Source of the DNA: Costus lasius
Taxonomy: Eukaryota > Streptophyta > Magnoliopsida > Zingiberales > Costaceae
Assembly: GCA_027563935.2 (NCBI GenBank)
Contig: CM050447.1
Coordinates: 82,383,461-82,447,460, forward strand
Direction: 5' to 3'
Length of the DNA: 64,000 nt
In this document: positions 36,182 through 47,213 of the stretch, piece by piece
Layout: every line of letters begins with the position of its first letter
Position numbering within the stretch: the stretch's first letter is position 1
The notes under the pieces: generated by a model
Databases searched by the model: none
The model's input: the letters and a program-made list of their open reading frames with translations, nothing else
Told to the model about the DNA's origin: nothing
Program-made: the position numbers and the translations under genes

Positions 36182-38392
36182 ACTCCCCCCCGGTTTGAAA
36201 GGTTCTCCTTCGGAAAACTAGGGGGAATAGGCTCGTCAGTGTCCAATGGCTCCTCTAAGGGTCCGTGGAAGGAAAGGATGTCCGCAACGTTAAAGACGGG
36301 GTGGATCCCCATGCTCTCGGGCAAGTCGAGGACATAGGCGTTGGAGCTGACCCGCCGCACCAACGCGTAGGGGCCGCATGTAATGTGGCTGGAGCTTAAA
36401 ATGCGCCCTGCTTGGAAGACGCTCGGGGTGGATGCGCACCCTTACAAGCTCACCAATAAAAAAGTGATGTGGCCTACGGTGCTCGTTGGCCTTCATCGCA
36501 TTACGATTGTTGCCCAAAAAGATACGATGTCGAACTTCATCATGCAAGCTAGCTATATATTGGGCAAAGGAATATGCATGTGCGGACAAATAGGACTCCA
36601 TGGGCAAGTCATGCAAGTCAATGGGTTTGCGGGGTTGATGGCCCGTGACAGTCTGGAAGGGACTAAGACCCATAGACCTAGTGGCAGCACTATTGTACGC
36701 AAACTCCGCCGTGGGGAGGATAGCATCCCAAGACCTTGGATGATCGACAATGAGGCATTGGAGCAAGTTGCCTAAACTACGGTTAACCACCTCGGTTTAC
36801 CCGTCAGTTTGAGGGTGGTACGCGGTCGAGAACTTGAGGGTGGAGCCCAAGAGGGCCCAAAGTGAGCACCAGAAGTAGCTCACAAATCGTGTGTCGTGGT
36901 CGGAGACAATGGTTGAAGGGAGGCCATGAAAGCGGACAATTTCCTTGAAGAAAAGGTGGGCTACGTGGGACGCATCCGCAGTGCGTGTACAAAGTCCATG
37001 CTAAGGTCGTGCTAAGGACCTTCAGCAACTGGCAACGGAGTGTAAAGGCCGGTATTCGCGGCCCGAGGTTTGGCCATTTGGCATGTGCCACAATGGCGCA
37101 CAATGCTCTCAACGACCTTGCAGAGGGAAGGCCAAAAGAAGTGCGTTTCCGCCATCTCAAGGGTCTTGTCGCGACCGTGACGACCAGCGACACCCCCGCG
37201 TGTAGCTCGAGCAAAAGATGATCTTTAAGCGAGGATCAGGGAATGCATAGGCGATTCCCCAAGAAAAGGTAACCTTCGCACAATTGGTACGGGGACTCAG
37301 GGTCTAGGGACTCAGTCAAAGCAGCGTAAAAGGCACCGAAGTCAGAACACGTGGCATACTCCTCCTTGACGTGGTCAAAGGTGTTGACGCGAGTGCGCAT
37401 TACACACAAAAGGGTCCAGACACGACTCAGAGCGTCCGCGATGACATTCTCCTTGCCCTCCTTGTGATTGATCACAAAGGAGTACTATTGTAAGTACTCA
37501 ACCCACTTGGCATGGCGGGTGCCCAATTTCTTCTGGGCACTAAGGAATGACAAGGCCTGATGGTCGTTATACAAGACAAATTTGCGGTGGAGGAGGTAGT
37601 GCCTCCACTGATGAAGTGACTGAACGATGGCGTAAAACTCCTTGTCGTAGGTCAAATAACGCTGCCGGACAACATTCAACTTTTCACTAAAAAAGGCAAC
37701 AGGGTGGCCTTCTTGGCTTAGGGTACCTCCAATCCTAGTACCGGAGGCATCGCAAGCAACCTCAAAGATCTTGGAGAAGTGCGGGAGGCGTAAGACGGGT
37801 GCGGTTGTGATGGCATCCTTAAGGGTGTTGAAGGCACGTTGAGTGGCGGTGGTCCACTCAAAGTCGTCCCTGGACAGGCGCTGGGTCAGTGGGGTTGCAA
37901 TCGTGCTGAAACCCCGAATGAAACGGCGGTAAAAACCAGCGAGGCCCAAAAAGCTGCGGGCCTCGGACATGGTGCAGAGTTCAGGCCAATGCTGGATAGC
38001 TTCAACCTTAGCCAGGTCTATAGAGAGGCCCTCATCAGAGATGATGTAACCCAAGAAATGGACTCGGTTGGTCATGAAGGCGCACTTCTTCATGTTAAGG
38101 AAGAGTGCTCCTTCCGCAGGAGGTCAAAAGTGGAGCGAAGATGCTCCAAGTGTTCCTCTTGGGTTCGACTAAAAATCCGGATGTCGTCGAAATAGACGAC
38201 CAGGAACTTGCCCATGTTGGGCTTAAGAACTTGACTCATGAGTCGCATAAATGTGGACGGGGCATTGGATAACCCGAACAGCATGACAAGCCATTCATAA
38301 AGACCGTCCTTGGTCTTGAAGGCGGTCTTCCATTCATCACCTTTGCGGATACGGACTTGGTGATACCCGCTACGAAGATCAAGTTTGGAAAA
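36182..38392 (-). pseudogene. Element D: RT C-terminal part, RNase H and integrase remains
   Basis: The minus strand shows [20 protein letters not shown] and [12 protein letters not shown] (RT catalytic block), [31 protein letters not shown] and VIADALSR (RNase H). The integrase follows with a zinc finger, [12 protein letters not shown] and TEVVNRSLGNLL. Frames change several times. The integrase core has an internal deletion: SMDFV is followed within a few codons by [11 protein letters not shown] (near 36960-37000), whereas element C has about 30 residues between these points. A stop also lies just before TEVVNRS. Confidence 0.85.
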
Positions 38393-39316
38393 TCACGACG
38401 CACTGGAGACCAAGTCTAACATATCATCAAGCCTAGGTATGGGGAACCTATACTTGATGGTGATCCTATTGATGGCACGGCTATCAATACACATACGCCA
38501 CGACCTATCCTTCTTGGGCGTGAGCAAGGCGGGTACCGCCCAGGGAATCAAACTCTCGCAAATGTACCCCCGGGTGAGGAGTTCATCCACTTGACGCTGT
38601 AGTTCAGCGTGTTCGGTGGGATTCAGACGATGATCGGGTAGGTTGGGGAGAGGGGCCCCCAGGACAAGATGAATGGCATACTGGATCTCCCTATCCGGAG
38701 GGAGTCCATGGGGTAAGTCGTTCGGGCTGATGTCAGCAAACTCGGTCAAAAGGGCCAAGACCTCCGGGGGAGGGGACGCAGCGTGGGAAGGAGAAGGACT
38801 CGACGGCTCGTGCACCATTGAGGCGTAGATAGCCTTGGACTTGGTGGCTTCGCGCATAAGCACGGAGGTGCGCATGAGGGAGACAACATCAGGTGCCAGA
38901 GGGGCAGGGGTAGGAGGGACAATCATGCCCTTAGAGGTGGACGCACGCAGTTCCTTAGGCGGGGCCAGAATCAAACGGATTTTCTGGTCATTGTGGTCAA
39001 ACACATAAGTGTTCGACCGGCCGTAGTGGACCACGTCTCTATCATATAGCCATGGGCGTCCTAAGAGGTGGGCGACATCCATAGCCACCACATCACACCA
39101 CACCTTTTCGCGGTAGTCCCCAAAAGTGATGGGGACTTGACATCGGTGGGTGACCGGAAGACTCGACGTGTCAACCCACGCAATCGAGTAAGGTTTCGGG
39201 TGAGGCTCAAGGGGAAGACTAAAACGGGTGATCGCGGTCCGAGAGACCACATTCAAACTACTACCCCCGTTGATGACGATCTTGCATGAGTGCCCATTGC
39301 ACTTGATGTAAGTCAT
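38393..39316 (-). pseudogene. Element D: protease and N-terminal RT
   Basis: A 307-codon open stretch holds [61 protein letters not shown] and [12 protein letters not shown]. In element C the protease motif is IDGGSS; here the active Asp reads Asn. It ends in a frameshift near [11 protein letters not shown]. Confidence 0.87.
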
Positions 39317-39573
39317 AAAGATGCTAGTACGCCTCCAATCCTCGGAGGGTGGGGTTTGGACAAGGGTGCACTACATAACCGCGAGTGTGGGGTGACCCGA
39401 CTCTTCTCCACTAGTGTAGCACTCAGCCTCGACATCATGCTCGGTGCGCTCGCGAGTATTGGTGGCTATACGGGCGTGATTCTTGTCCGCGGAAGCAGAC
39501 TTTTTAGGGCAGTCCCTAGAGTAATGTCCGGGTTGAAGGCAATTGTAACAGTGTACACGCTCGGATGACCCAA

Positions 39574-40768
39574 CTATGGGGGCCTTGCCCTTCTCCTCCC
39601 AAGTGGGGCAAGAAGCGGAGGCCTCCGGGGTTGAGCGTCAAGGGGAACCATGGGTCTTGGGTGTAGGCCAGGGGTCCGGACGGGGCTTGGTCCATTCGGC
39701 CCGAGGGTGGCCTGGTGGGGGTCCACCAACGTGCGGCCGCCTATGTGTGCCAAACTCGCTGCGGTGAGCCACAGCACAGAGTTCCTGCTCAATGTCATGA
39801 GCGCGCTGAAAGGTTTGATCCAATGTCTCCGAAGCATAAGCGGGTAAGGTTCGTTGGATGTCCGAACGGAGCCCATTCTTGAAATTGGACAGCACAAGTT
39901 CGGGGTTCTCTTGTAAGTTGCAACGTGTCAAAAGTGAGGCGATACTCCTCTACGGTGCCCGACCCTTGGTGTAGGCTACTATATTGGTCGAGAAGGCGCT
40001 GCCTATACAAAGGGGGTACATATCGCTCGTGGAGACGATACTTCATCTCCTCCCAATGAGTGATGGGAGGAAGTGCATGATGCTCGTTTTGACGCTTCAC
40101 ATTTTGCCAATGCAGACACGCGGGGCCCTCTAACAAGGTTCGTACATACCGAACACGTATGTGCGGGGGACAATCACTTAAGTGAAAATATGAGTCAATA
40201 GACACGACCCAATCCAGGAATTGCGTGGGGTTGAGACCACCCGCAAATGGCGCAGGGGTGTTGCAGACAAAGCGGCGAAAATCGTCCTCCGCTCGGGGAC
40301 GCTCGTAGCGGGGTTGGGCTGGGGGCCTTTGTGCGGCCCAAACATCATCCTCATCGAAGCGCTCCTCGTCGTAGGCTGGGCCCTCACGGGCGGCGTAAGG
40401 CCTACGACGGCCGGACTCGTCCTCAAAGGGTTAGCGCCAACCGGACACGGCTACCGGGGGTAACTCCCGAGTGGGAGCGGGATAGGCGGATGGAGGGGGC
40501 TGAACTGGGTTTGGGCATCTAAGTTCCAACACATCTAGACGATCAACGAGGTCACGGATGCTAGCCACGAGTTGCTAGACGGTGGATTCCGTCGTTCCCA
40601 CATGGGCATCAAAGCGCGTGTTAGCGCGCGGACTTGCGCCACAAGCGCAGCTATAGACTCAGACGGGGTGCTAGTCCCTTCCGAAGGTTGGATCGACACT
40701 TGGGTTTCCAGGATGGTGTTCGGGAATTGGGACGACATAACTTGTGACCTTGTAGTCACCATGCACAA
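39574..40768 (-). pseudogene. Element D: gag remains with zinc knuckle upstream of the protease
   Basis: The frame opens with MVTTRSQVMSS near 40762 and carries FHLSDCPPHIRVRYVRTLLEG-type residues, WEEMKYRLHERYVPP, QGSGTVEEYRLTFD and VLSNFKNGLRSDIQR, matching element C's gag. Frameshifts break it. A CCHC knuckle (CYNCLQPGHYSRDC, about 39510-39555) follows to the left. Confidence 0.83.
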
Positions 40769-40879
40769 ACAAGGCTGAAAATGACTAAGTATAGAATGCT
40801 GAAATGCGAAAACGATGCTGAAATATGCTATGCAACGGAGTTGGACCGTGCGAACGATAAGAATCGAACATGCAACCTC

Positions 40880-40892
40880 CCTCTGATACCAG
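40880..40892 (-). other. Primer-binding site of element D (tRNA-iMet type)
   Basis: The minus strand reads CTGGTATCAGAGG three bases after the 5' LTR, matching the initiator-Met PBS. Confidence 0.85.
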
Positions 40893-40895
40893 AAA

Positions 40896-42729
40896 TGATG
40901 GAGCTACAATAGGTAAGAGGGTCATTAATCTCATACTCTATGGGGTTAGACAATGCACGCGAAAACGGGAGAGAGTCTTTAGATGAGGGAAGTGAAAGCG
41001 CTTCGGAAATGCAGGAAGAAAGCGCGACGAAAAAACGGCGATGAATTCATTCTGGGAAACACAAATGCGAGAAGAGAACAACGACAATCAGAAGTATAAA
41101 ATTTCCCACTAACCTCATAGCAAATTTTAAGCGCAGCACATTTTCTTAGAGGCGATAGCGAGGTTGTGGGGTTCAGCTCGCACGGCTATGCACCTGGAAC
41201 AAACCAAAGAACACATGGATGTCCACGCCTCCGATGCACGGATGCTCGTGGATGATGAATAAGAGAAGAAGATGGAATCACAGCGGGAAAAGACGCAAGA
41301 AATTTCTGAAAACAGGCAAACCTGACCCACCGGAGGCAGTGGGATTTACTTCTTGCAAAGCAGTGAATTCAACGAGGAGTCGAATCTCCGACCAAGACTC
41401 GTACAAACACCAGAATCGAGGCACCGACCAAGATCCCAAACGCTGGAGGCACTCACAGCTCACTAGAAGAACTCTACCACTATGAGAGAACTGAAGAACA
41501 ACTAGCCCAACCTCCTCTTTTATAGATCAAGATGGGAGGGAACAAGACAAACTAGTAAGAGACAAGGATCCCAACTAACTACCAACTCTTGCAGCCCCAA
41601 AAGTGGTCCAACTACTGCTAAAAACAAAAATAAAACAAACTTCTAACAACTAAAGTGGAGCTGATGCATGTCCTTTGATTCCTCGTCCAGGAGTACGGCC
41701 GGGTGGTTAGACGCGTTTGTAACATGCCGTGATGAAGCAACAGAACTTGGATGTTGTGGGCTGGGTCACAATCATCGTTGCGCGTTCTTGGGCCATATTG
41801 TTGAGATGAATGTGTGGCCCATCTAGGACTGGGCCTGAGGTTGGGTTGCAAGGCTCTTGGGGGGAAGCACCATGATATGGATTGATAAAGGGCTAACAAT
41901 CCCCCATGTAACTGTCCGACAGATGTGATGGGCGTTGGGATTGCCGAATTTCCTCTTTGATGGGCTCTTTCAGATCCTCCTTGAATGGATAGACATGGTC
42001 GGGTGGGTTGTGCACGTCGAAACGGGGTCAGTGGGGTGAGATAGCATCTGTCGAGGCGGTCACGGCCTAGCCATGCCCCTCGTCATGGGCGTGTCGGGGA
42101 TGTTGAACTTGGTCCAAGTCCGCCACGGCCAGCAGAACGGGAGTGAACATTGGTGGCGGGCCGGTCACGGCTTTGTCATGCTTCCGATCACGGGCATGAT
42201 GGGGTGGCCCAATTTCCACCGCGCTCGTCACAGTGGAGGTCACGGGCGTGCCAGAGGGCGTGTCGGCATTCGCGTTTCCGGACCGTGTCACGGTCGTGTT
42301 CTCCGTCATGGCCTAGTCATGTCGACTGGTCATGGCCTTGCCGTGCTTCCTATCATGGGTGTGATGAGATGCTCTGATTTTCGTAGAACTCGTCACGGCA
42401 GTGGTCATGGGCGTGCTAGGGGGCGGGTCGGCGTTCGCGTTTCTGGATCATGTCATGACCGTGTTCTTCGTCACGGCCTGGTCATATCGACTAGTCACGG
42501 CCTTGCCACGCTTCCGATTACGGGCGTGATGGGGCAGCCCGATTTCTGCCAAACTCGTCACGGCAGTGGTCACGGGCGTGTCACAGGCCGTATCCTCGTT
42601 TGCATTTCCGGACCGTGTCACGGCCGTGTTCTCCATCACGGCCTGGCTGTGTTTAGGCGCCGAAAATTCAATAAGAGGTTTCTCTCCTCCGATTTGTCCC
42701 CTGCTTCCGTGCTAGCTTCTCTTGCATCA
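40896..42729 (-). repeat. 5' LTR of element D with the same 165-bp repeat
   Basis: It aligns with 34364-36181. The repeat anchors lie at 42172, 42337 and 42502, again with a period of exactly 165 bp and three units. Long + strand ORFs here (42073-42780) and in the other LTR (35542-36198) come from the repeat and are not taken as genes. Confidence 0.87.
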
Positions 42730-42982
42730 CCGGGTCTCCAGGTAAAAGTTTCCCTATTCGAATGGTGTTCCTGGGCATAAATAAATACTTTGACAAAAGA
42801 GATTAGTAGCACCAGTACCAAATAAAAACTACAACTAAAATAAATAGAAAAAATAGCTAAAAGTAACTAAACGGTAGATAAATAGAATGAAAATAAGAGA
42901 AAATCTAACTAAACCTAGTCAATTAATCTCCTAATCGTGTTAATATTGGCAAACCTAATCGTCAGCAACGGCGCCAAAAACT
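42730..42982 (-). pseudogene. Element A: leader, PBS and first codons of gag
   Basis: Near 42730-42780 the minus strand encodes PRNTIRIGKLLPGD, the start of A's gag before the D insertion. The remaining A/T-rich sequence is leader. The PBS (42963-42976) reads TGGCGCCGTTGCTG on the minus strand, a tRNA-Asp type site preserved over its first 12 bases. Confidence 0.75.
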
Positions 42983-44205
42983 TGATAGGTTCTTACTGCA
43001 AGTGCACCGTCTATCACGTAATAAAAAGTATCGATCCCATGAGAACTAGAGGTCAAGTACTAACTAATCAGTTAATTAATACCTAGGTGATTTAACAAAT
43101 GTAGGAGTGTCACTAAATCCTAATGCAAGAAAGTAAACTAAAACAAGTGAAAGCTAACAAATAGAGAACCAAGCAATTGGGGTATTACGGTCTTGAGAGA
43201 AAATCGGGACATCGGGTTTCACCACACTGAAGCATGAAAGAATGTTAAAGCTTGATATTTTAATTATGTTTTACCTATGTTCTTAAGGTAATCTTTCCTA
43301 AGGTACAGGCGCGTTCCCTCTCAGGACATGGTCCGGTGTCTAACTTAACCCGAGTCTCCTACTCTCATGGCTTACTGGGTTAAGCCGACCCAATGGGTTC
43401 TATCAAGGATTAGGGTTCCTCGAGTGATTTCGACAACTCTCATGGCCGAAATCACCAGTCCAGTCTAAGGGGATCCGACGATTGTGATTCACCACTCAGT
43501 CCTTCCCACAATGTCTAAAATATAAATATGCATGGCCAATACATAATCATGAGTTAAAACATCCTAGACATGAATAAGAACAAAGATAAATTTGAGAAAT
43601 ATATGTATTAAGCATTAACATCCAACATTCTTACAGTGGGCTACGCCCAAACCCGAAAAAGAAGCTTAAGCTATCGTATACATCGTGAAATATATGAAAT
43701 CTCTCAAATAAACTAAATCAAACCAGAGGGAAGGATGGATCCTTGATGGGAGAAGGTCTAGCTTGATCCTCTACGTTGAAATGAAGAAGAAAATCTCGCC
43801 GGAACAACCTCGCCATCAAGAAAATTGCTCCAAACCTTAGGTCTCACCTTTTCGCCTCGTTCTCTCCAACCTTTCTCCCAAATGGTGCGATTCCAGTCCC
43901 AAAACGTCCGTTGTTAAGTTATAAAGGTCTCCACCAAATTTCAGCAAAATCCGCTTCTAAAATAGTAAGAAAAAAACAAAAAATCGAATGGGTGTCGTGT
44001 AGGGTAGAACGATACATGGCTGTCGCACGGCCATACCTGTGAACGGCTCGTTGTGGACTTACTCTTCACGGCCATGTATATGTTCATGGGTGTGCCCGTG
44101 AACGTTTCGTCGAGTTCTAGAAAAGTCGGCCGATCCCTGCACGGCCGTGCATGGTTACACGGGCATGCCTGTGAACGGCTCGGCGCAGTCTGGGAATGCC
44201 TATTA
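42983..44205 (-). repeat. 5' LTR of element A, cut off in its upstream part
   Basis: On the + strand it starts TGATAGGTTCTTACTGC next to the PBS. It contains the TATCGATCCC and TCACCACAC blocks seen in related LTRs and, at about 44015-44200, the CACGGCCGTG...GAACGGCTCG palindrome set. Near 44205 the similarity switches to an LTR in the opposite orientation, so the 5' end of the LTR is missing. Confidence 0.75.
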
Positions 44206-44831
44206 TTCAGGGTTAAGGGTGTAACCCACTATGTTTTCATGACTTAATTATTGATTTCCTTTTTCTGAAGTAATTTACTTGTATTAGATTCAATTATTGT
44301 TGCATTTATTTATATGTTAATTACTGGCCACAATTTGCATGTTTTAGATGCCCCAAGAAGTATTGAAAGGTGAATTGCGATGTCGAATCTATAGTTTTTG
44401 GACAAGTTGATTCGATCTCGAAAGTAGTTTGAATCGACTTAAGGGATTTTTATGATTTGTCAAGAACTCAATGGGTTTATTTTGAGTTGATACCCACAAA
44501 AGTAGGTGATTAACTAAAAAAACACCAGGTTGTACCGCTGAAAGGGAGCAATCTATACATTCGGATAAATCCCCTTCAGCACAGTAAATTTTTCTTTAAG
44601 ATATATTTAGTTAGAAAAGTAATAAAACATAGTGTGATGAACCCGAAATCCTAAATTTCCATTAATTGATTACAACCCTTTTGTGTTTTCACTTTCTTTA
44701 AACCAAAATATAAGCTTCTTCCGAATCACATAGCTAATAATCATAGGATAAGTTGATACTAGGTCATTGGTCTCTGTGGGATCGATATTTTAATTATTTC
44801 AATAGGCCGTGCACTTGTGGCACTCCTATCA
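44206..44831 (+). repeat. Fragment of an 'F'-type LTR, 3' part, opposite orientation to A
   Basis: From TTCAGGGTTAAGGGTG through CACTTGTGGCACTCCTATCA it matches, on the + strand, the reverse complement of the solo LTR at 47214-48760 (shared CATGACTTAATT, GGCCACAATTTGCATG and AAATATATCTTAAAG blocks). Its CCTATCA end mirrors the TGATAGG start of A's LTR. Confidence 0.75.
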
Positions 44832-47208
44832 GTTTCCAATATTATAATTCACTTCTCAGCGCAACTATAATATCAAAAATAATGTAATTATATGAACTAA
44901 ACTTATCATATATTGAATTAACATCAATAATTATGTTACAATGATTTATCTACTCTCATAGTCTAACTCTACATCCCTAATTAAAGGGTTCAGAGTTTAT
45001 AAGTCACCTTTCAGTACATATTATAACTAATTTTGTTGTTGTCACTAATGGGGACTATTTTGTAAATAGAGGAGAAAATGGTGGGTTTAGTTGTAAAAGC
45101 TTATGGAAGTAAAAGAAAAAAAGAAAAAAATGGGGAAGTTGTAGCCAAGCCCTAACCCCAACCGCAATCTCCCTCTCCTATGTTCTCGCTCACCCTCTCT
45201 CCGGTCTCTCCCTTGTTTGTGAACTAGTAGCCTAGACTCATTGCCACCTCCATCTCCGGCAACGTGTGACTGCCGTCAATTGGTGTTAGAGTGATGCTCC
45301 AGGCAACAGTGATTGATGTTCCTTTCGCATGAGCATGTGCCGGTGTCAGTATCCCTCTTTTGGTTTTGTCATTGTCGACATCTCATGACATTGATTTCTT
45401 TGGGTGAGCATGCTTCTAGACCAGTTATCGTCTATTCCACTTTTCTATTGTCGTCCATGGCCGCATCATAGCCGCCTATGGCTGTGCCGCCATCGGCCAT
45501 TGTTGTCGCCTTGTTCAACCTTGCCTCTTATGCTGGCTTCCGATGACATCTTGACCTAGAGTGGGCTATTGAAGAAGTTTGGATAGCTTTGGGGTTCTAA
45601 GTCATCTTCTCATTAGTCGATGTGTCATTGCCAACAATCTTTACGGCGTATTGCTTGGTAATGACAACTTACCCTTGTATTTCATATTTGTTGATAAGAT
45701 TCTTATATGATAATTTATGTAGGGGTGTAAACATATAATCATATATACATATGTATATATGGGTATACATATGTTTGTGTGTATACCATTAGAGAAATTA
45801 TATATGTATGTTGTTAAATGCATGTTTAACTATTGATAAGTTAATGAATAAGAAATGGTATTGAGGTAAATGATTAGTATGAAAAGAGTAAATCTATATA
45901 TGATCATTGAGATAATTTGGAATGATGTGTATAAGTGTATACACGTGTACATGCATATATATGGGTATACATATGTATATGTGTGCACTTATTGACATTA
46001 ATAATTTAATAAGTGAAAGTAATAGTTTGTAACATTAGAAGTGATATGTGTATGGTTAATGTGATATTATAGGTGATACTCATATTGAGATTGGATGATG
46101 TGGTCCAAGATTTGACAGTTATAGATATTCTAGAAGTTACATCGATTCAGGTAGGAATAATTTATTTGTCCTTAGAATCATGGAATGGTCATAATAAAGT
46201 ATATATGATTAAAGTAAAGATTAGATGTCATGATATCTTATTGTTCCTCTTTATTGGTTTTGCTTCTACTCCTTTATGCTCATGTTATGTCTTTCATTGA
46301 TGCATAGATGTGATTATGATTGATTGCTTCATGAGTTATGTGATGGTACCATATTGTATTCCTTGATATGAATGTGCTTTAGTTTGGTATTCTATAGTGG
46401 TAATTTAAATGGATTCCCACGGGAAGCATTGTTTCTGATATAATAAATGGTTGTCAATATGGACTTGTAGGCCAATGATTTATATCTTATACAGTCATAT
46501 CGTGATGTATTTTGATATATGATTATTTGATATATGTCATGGCACATTTTGATATATGATTATTGCCAGGGACTGAGTTTTATAAGCCAGTGGATCATGT
46601 TTTGTACAAGAGGCCATGTATTGACTATGGGGCCGGTTGTTTCAGTTATTTGTTTGGAGTCCTTTGGGATTGTCCAAAGTTACTTAGGTTTTATATGCAA
46701 CACCACTGAATTGCTAGTTCAAAGCAGTTATTTTATTATGTGAGCAACGATGAAAATACACTTGATAAGAGTACATACTTGTAATAGAGTTGTTTATGGT
46801 CATTGCTCTTGATTGCACAACATTGTATTCATTATGTGATTATGTGTTTTGGACATTATCATGTATAGTTATGTTATTATGAGTATGAAATTGGTTATGA
46901 TTCACCTCACTTTGATGCATGCATATATGTTGTGATTCTTACTTACTTAGCCATTTGAGCTAACATTCTTTGTTTTGCCTCCAAGTGAAGACTTACTAAT
47001 GTTATTGATAGTGGTAGGTAGATATAGAGGCTACCAAATCTTGTTGACATGTTATAAATGGATAGTTAGACTTGGACTAATAATATTATAAATGTTACTT
47101 AGATTAATGTTCTCATTTATTGTTTTTGACATTATTAAATTATAGTTTTCGATATGATATTTTTGATTGTTTGTGTGTGCCTTTATGTTAATATTTGGAT
47201 CGATTGAT
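44832..47208. other. Unassigned A/T-rich region
   Basis: No convincing gene is visible. At 45150-45560 there is a GC-richer patch resembling untranslated leader or LTR sequence, and at 45720-45990 two runs of TATACATATGTATAT-type palindromic simple sequence. It might be an old retrotransposon LTR (a TTTTGCCTCCAAG stretch occurs near 46973), but I cannot define ends. Confidence 0.4.
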
Positions 47209-47213
47209 GTTAT

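Larger units (their letters stand above)
34364..42729 (-). mobile_element. Older chromovirus-like gypsy element 'D' (about 8.4 kb)
   Basis: LTRs at 34364-36181 (1818 bp) and 40896-42729 (1834 bp) both start TGATGCA and end CCATCA on the minus strand. The internal region carries a tRNA-iMet PBS and gag-pol remains of the same lineage as element C. The flanking 5-mers are TCAGG (34359-34363) and CCGGG (42730-42734), a possible target duplication with two transitions. The LTRs differ at many sites. It separates the first codons of A's gag (..IRIGKLLPGD) from the rest. Confidence 0.9.
3100..44205 (-). mobile_element. Outer Athila-type Ty3/gypsy element 'A', split by four later insertions
   Basis: Reading the minus strand from right to left gives a 5' LTR (42983 to about 44205), tRNA-Asp-type PBS, gag N-terminus, more gag (34033-34363), gag C-terminal half (24600-25841), protease (23825-24436), reverse transcriptase (22693-23410), RNase H plus integrase (13052-14883) and a post-pol spacer (about 3100-3987). 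The insertions at 3988-13046, 14884-22692, 25847-34027 and 34364-42729 account for the gaps. Domain order and motifs (FMDDF in the RT, DLGAS in the protease, CDIC zinc knuckle, NAITTRSG in gag) fit the Athila lineage. The 3' LTR is missing: left of about 3100 an unrelated + strand LTR begins. Many stops and frameshifts show that it is dead. Confidence 0.85.

Noticed and set aside
35542..36198. 218-codon + strand ORF (and 235 codons at 42073-42780)
   Set aside because: Both lie opposite D's LTR and stay open because the 165-bp repeat is a multiple of three. No start context, no family, and the sequence belongs to the LTR.
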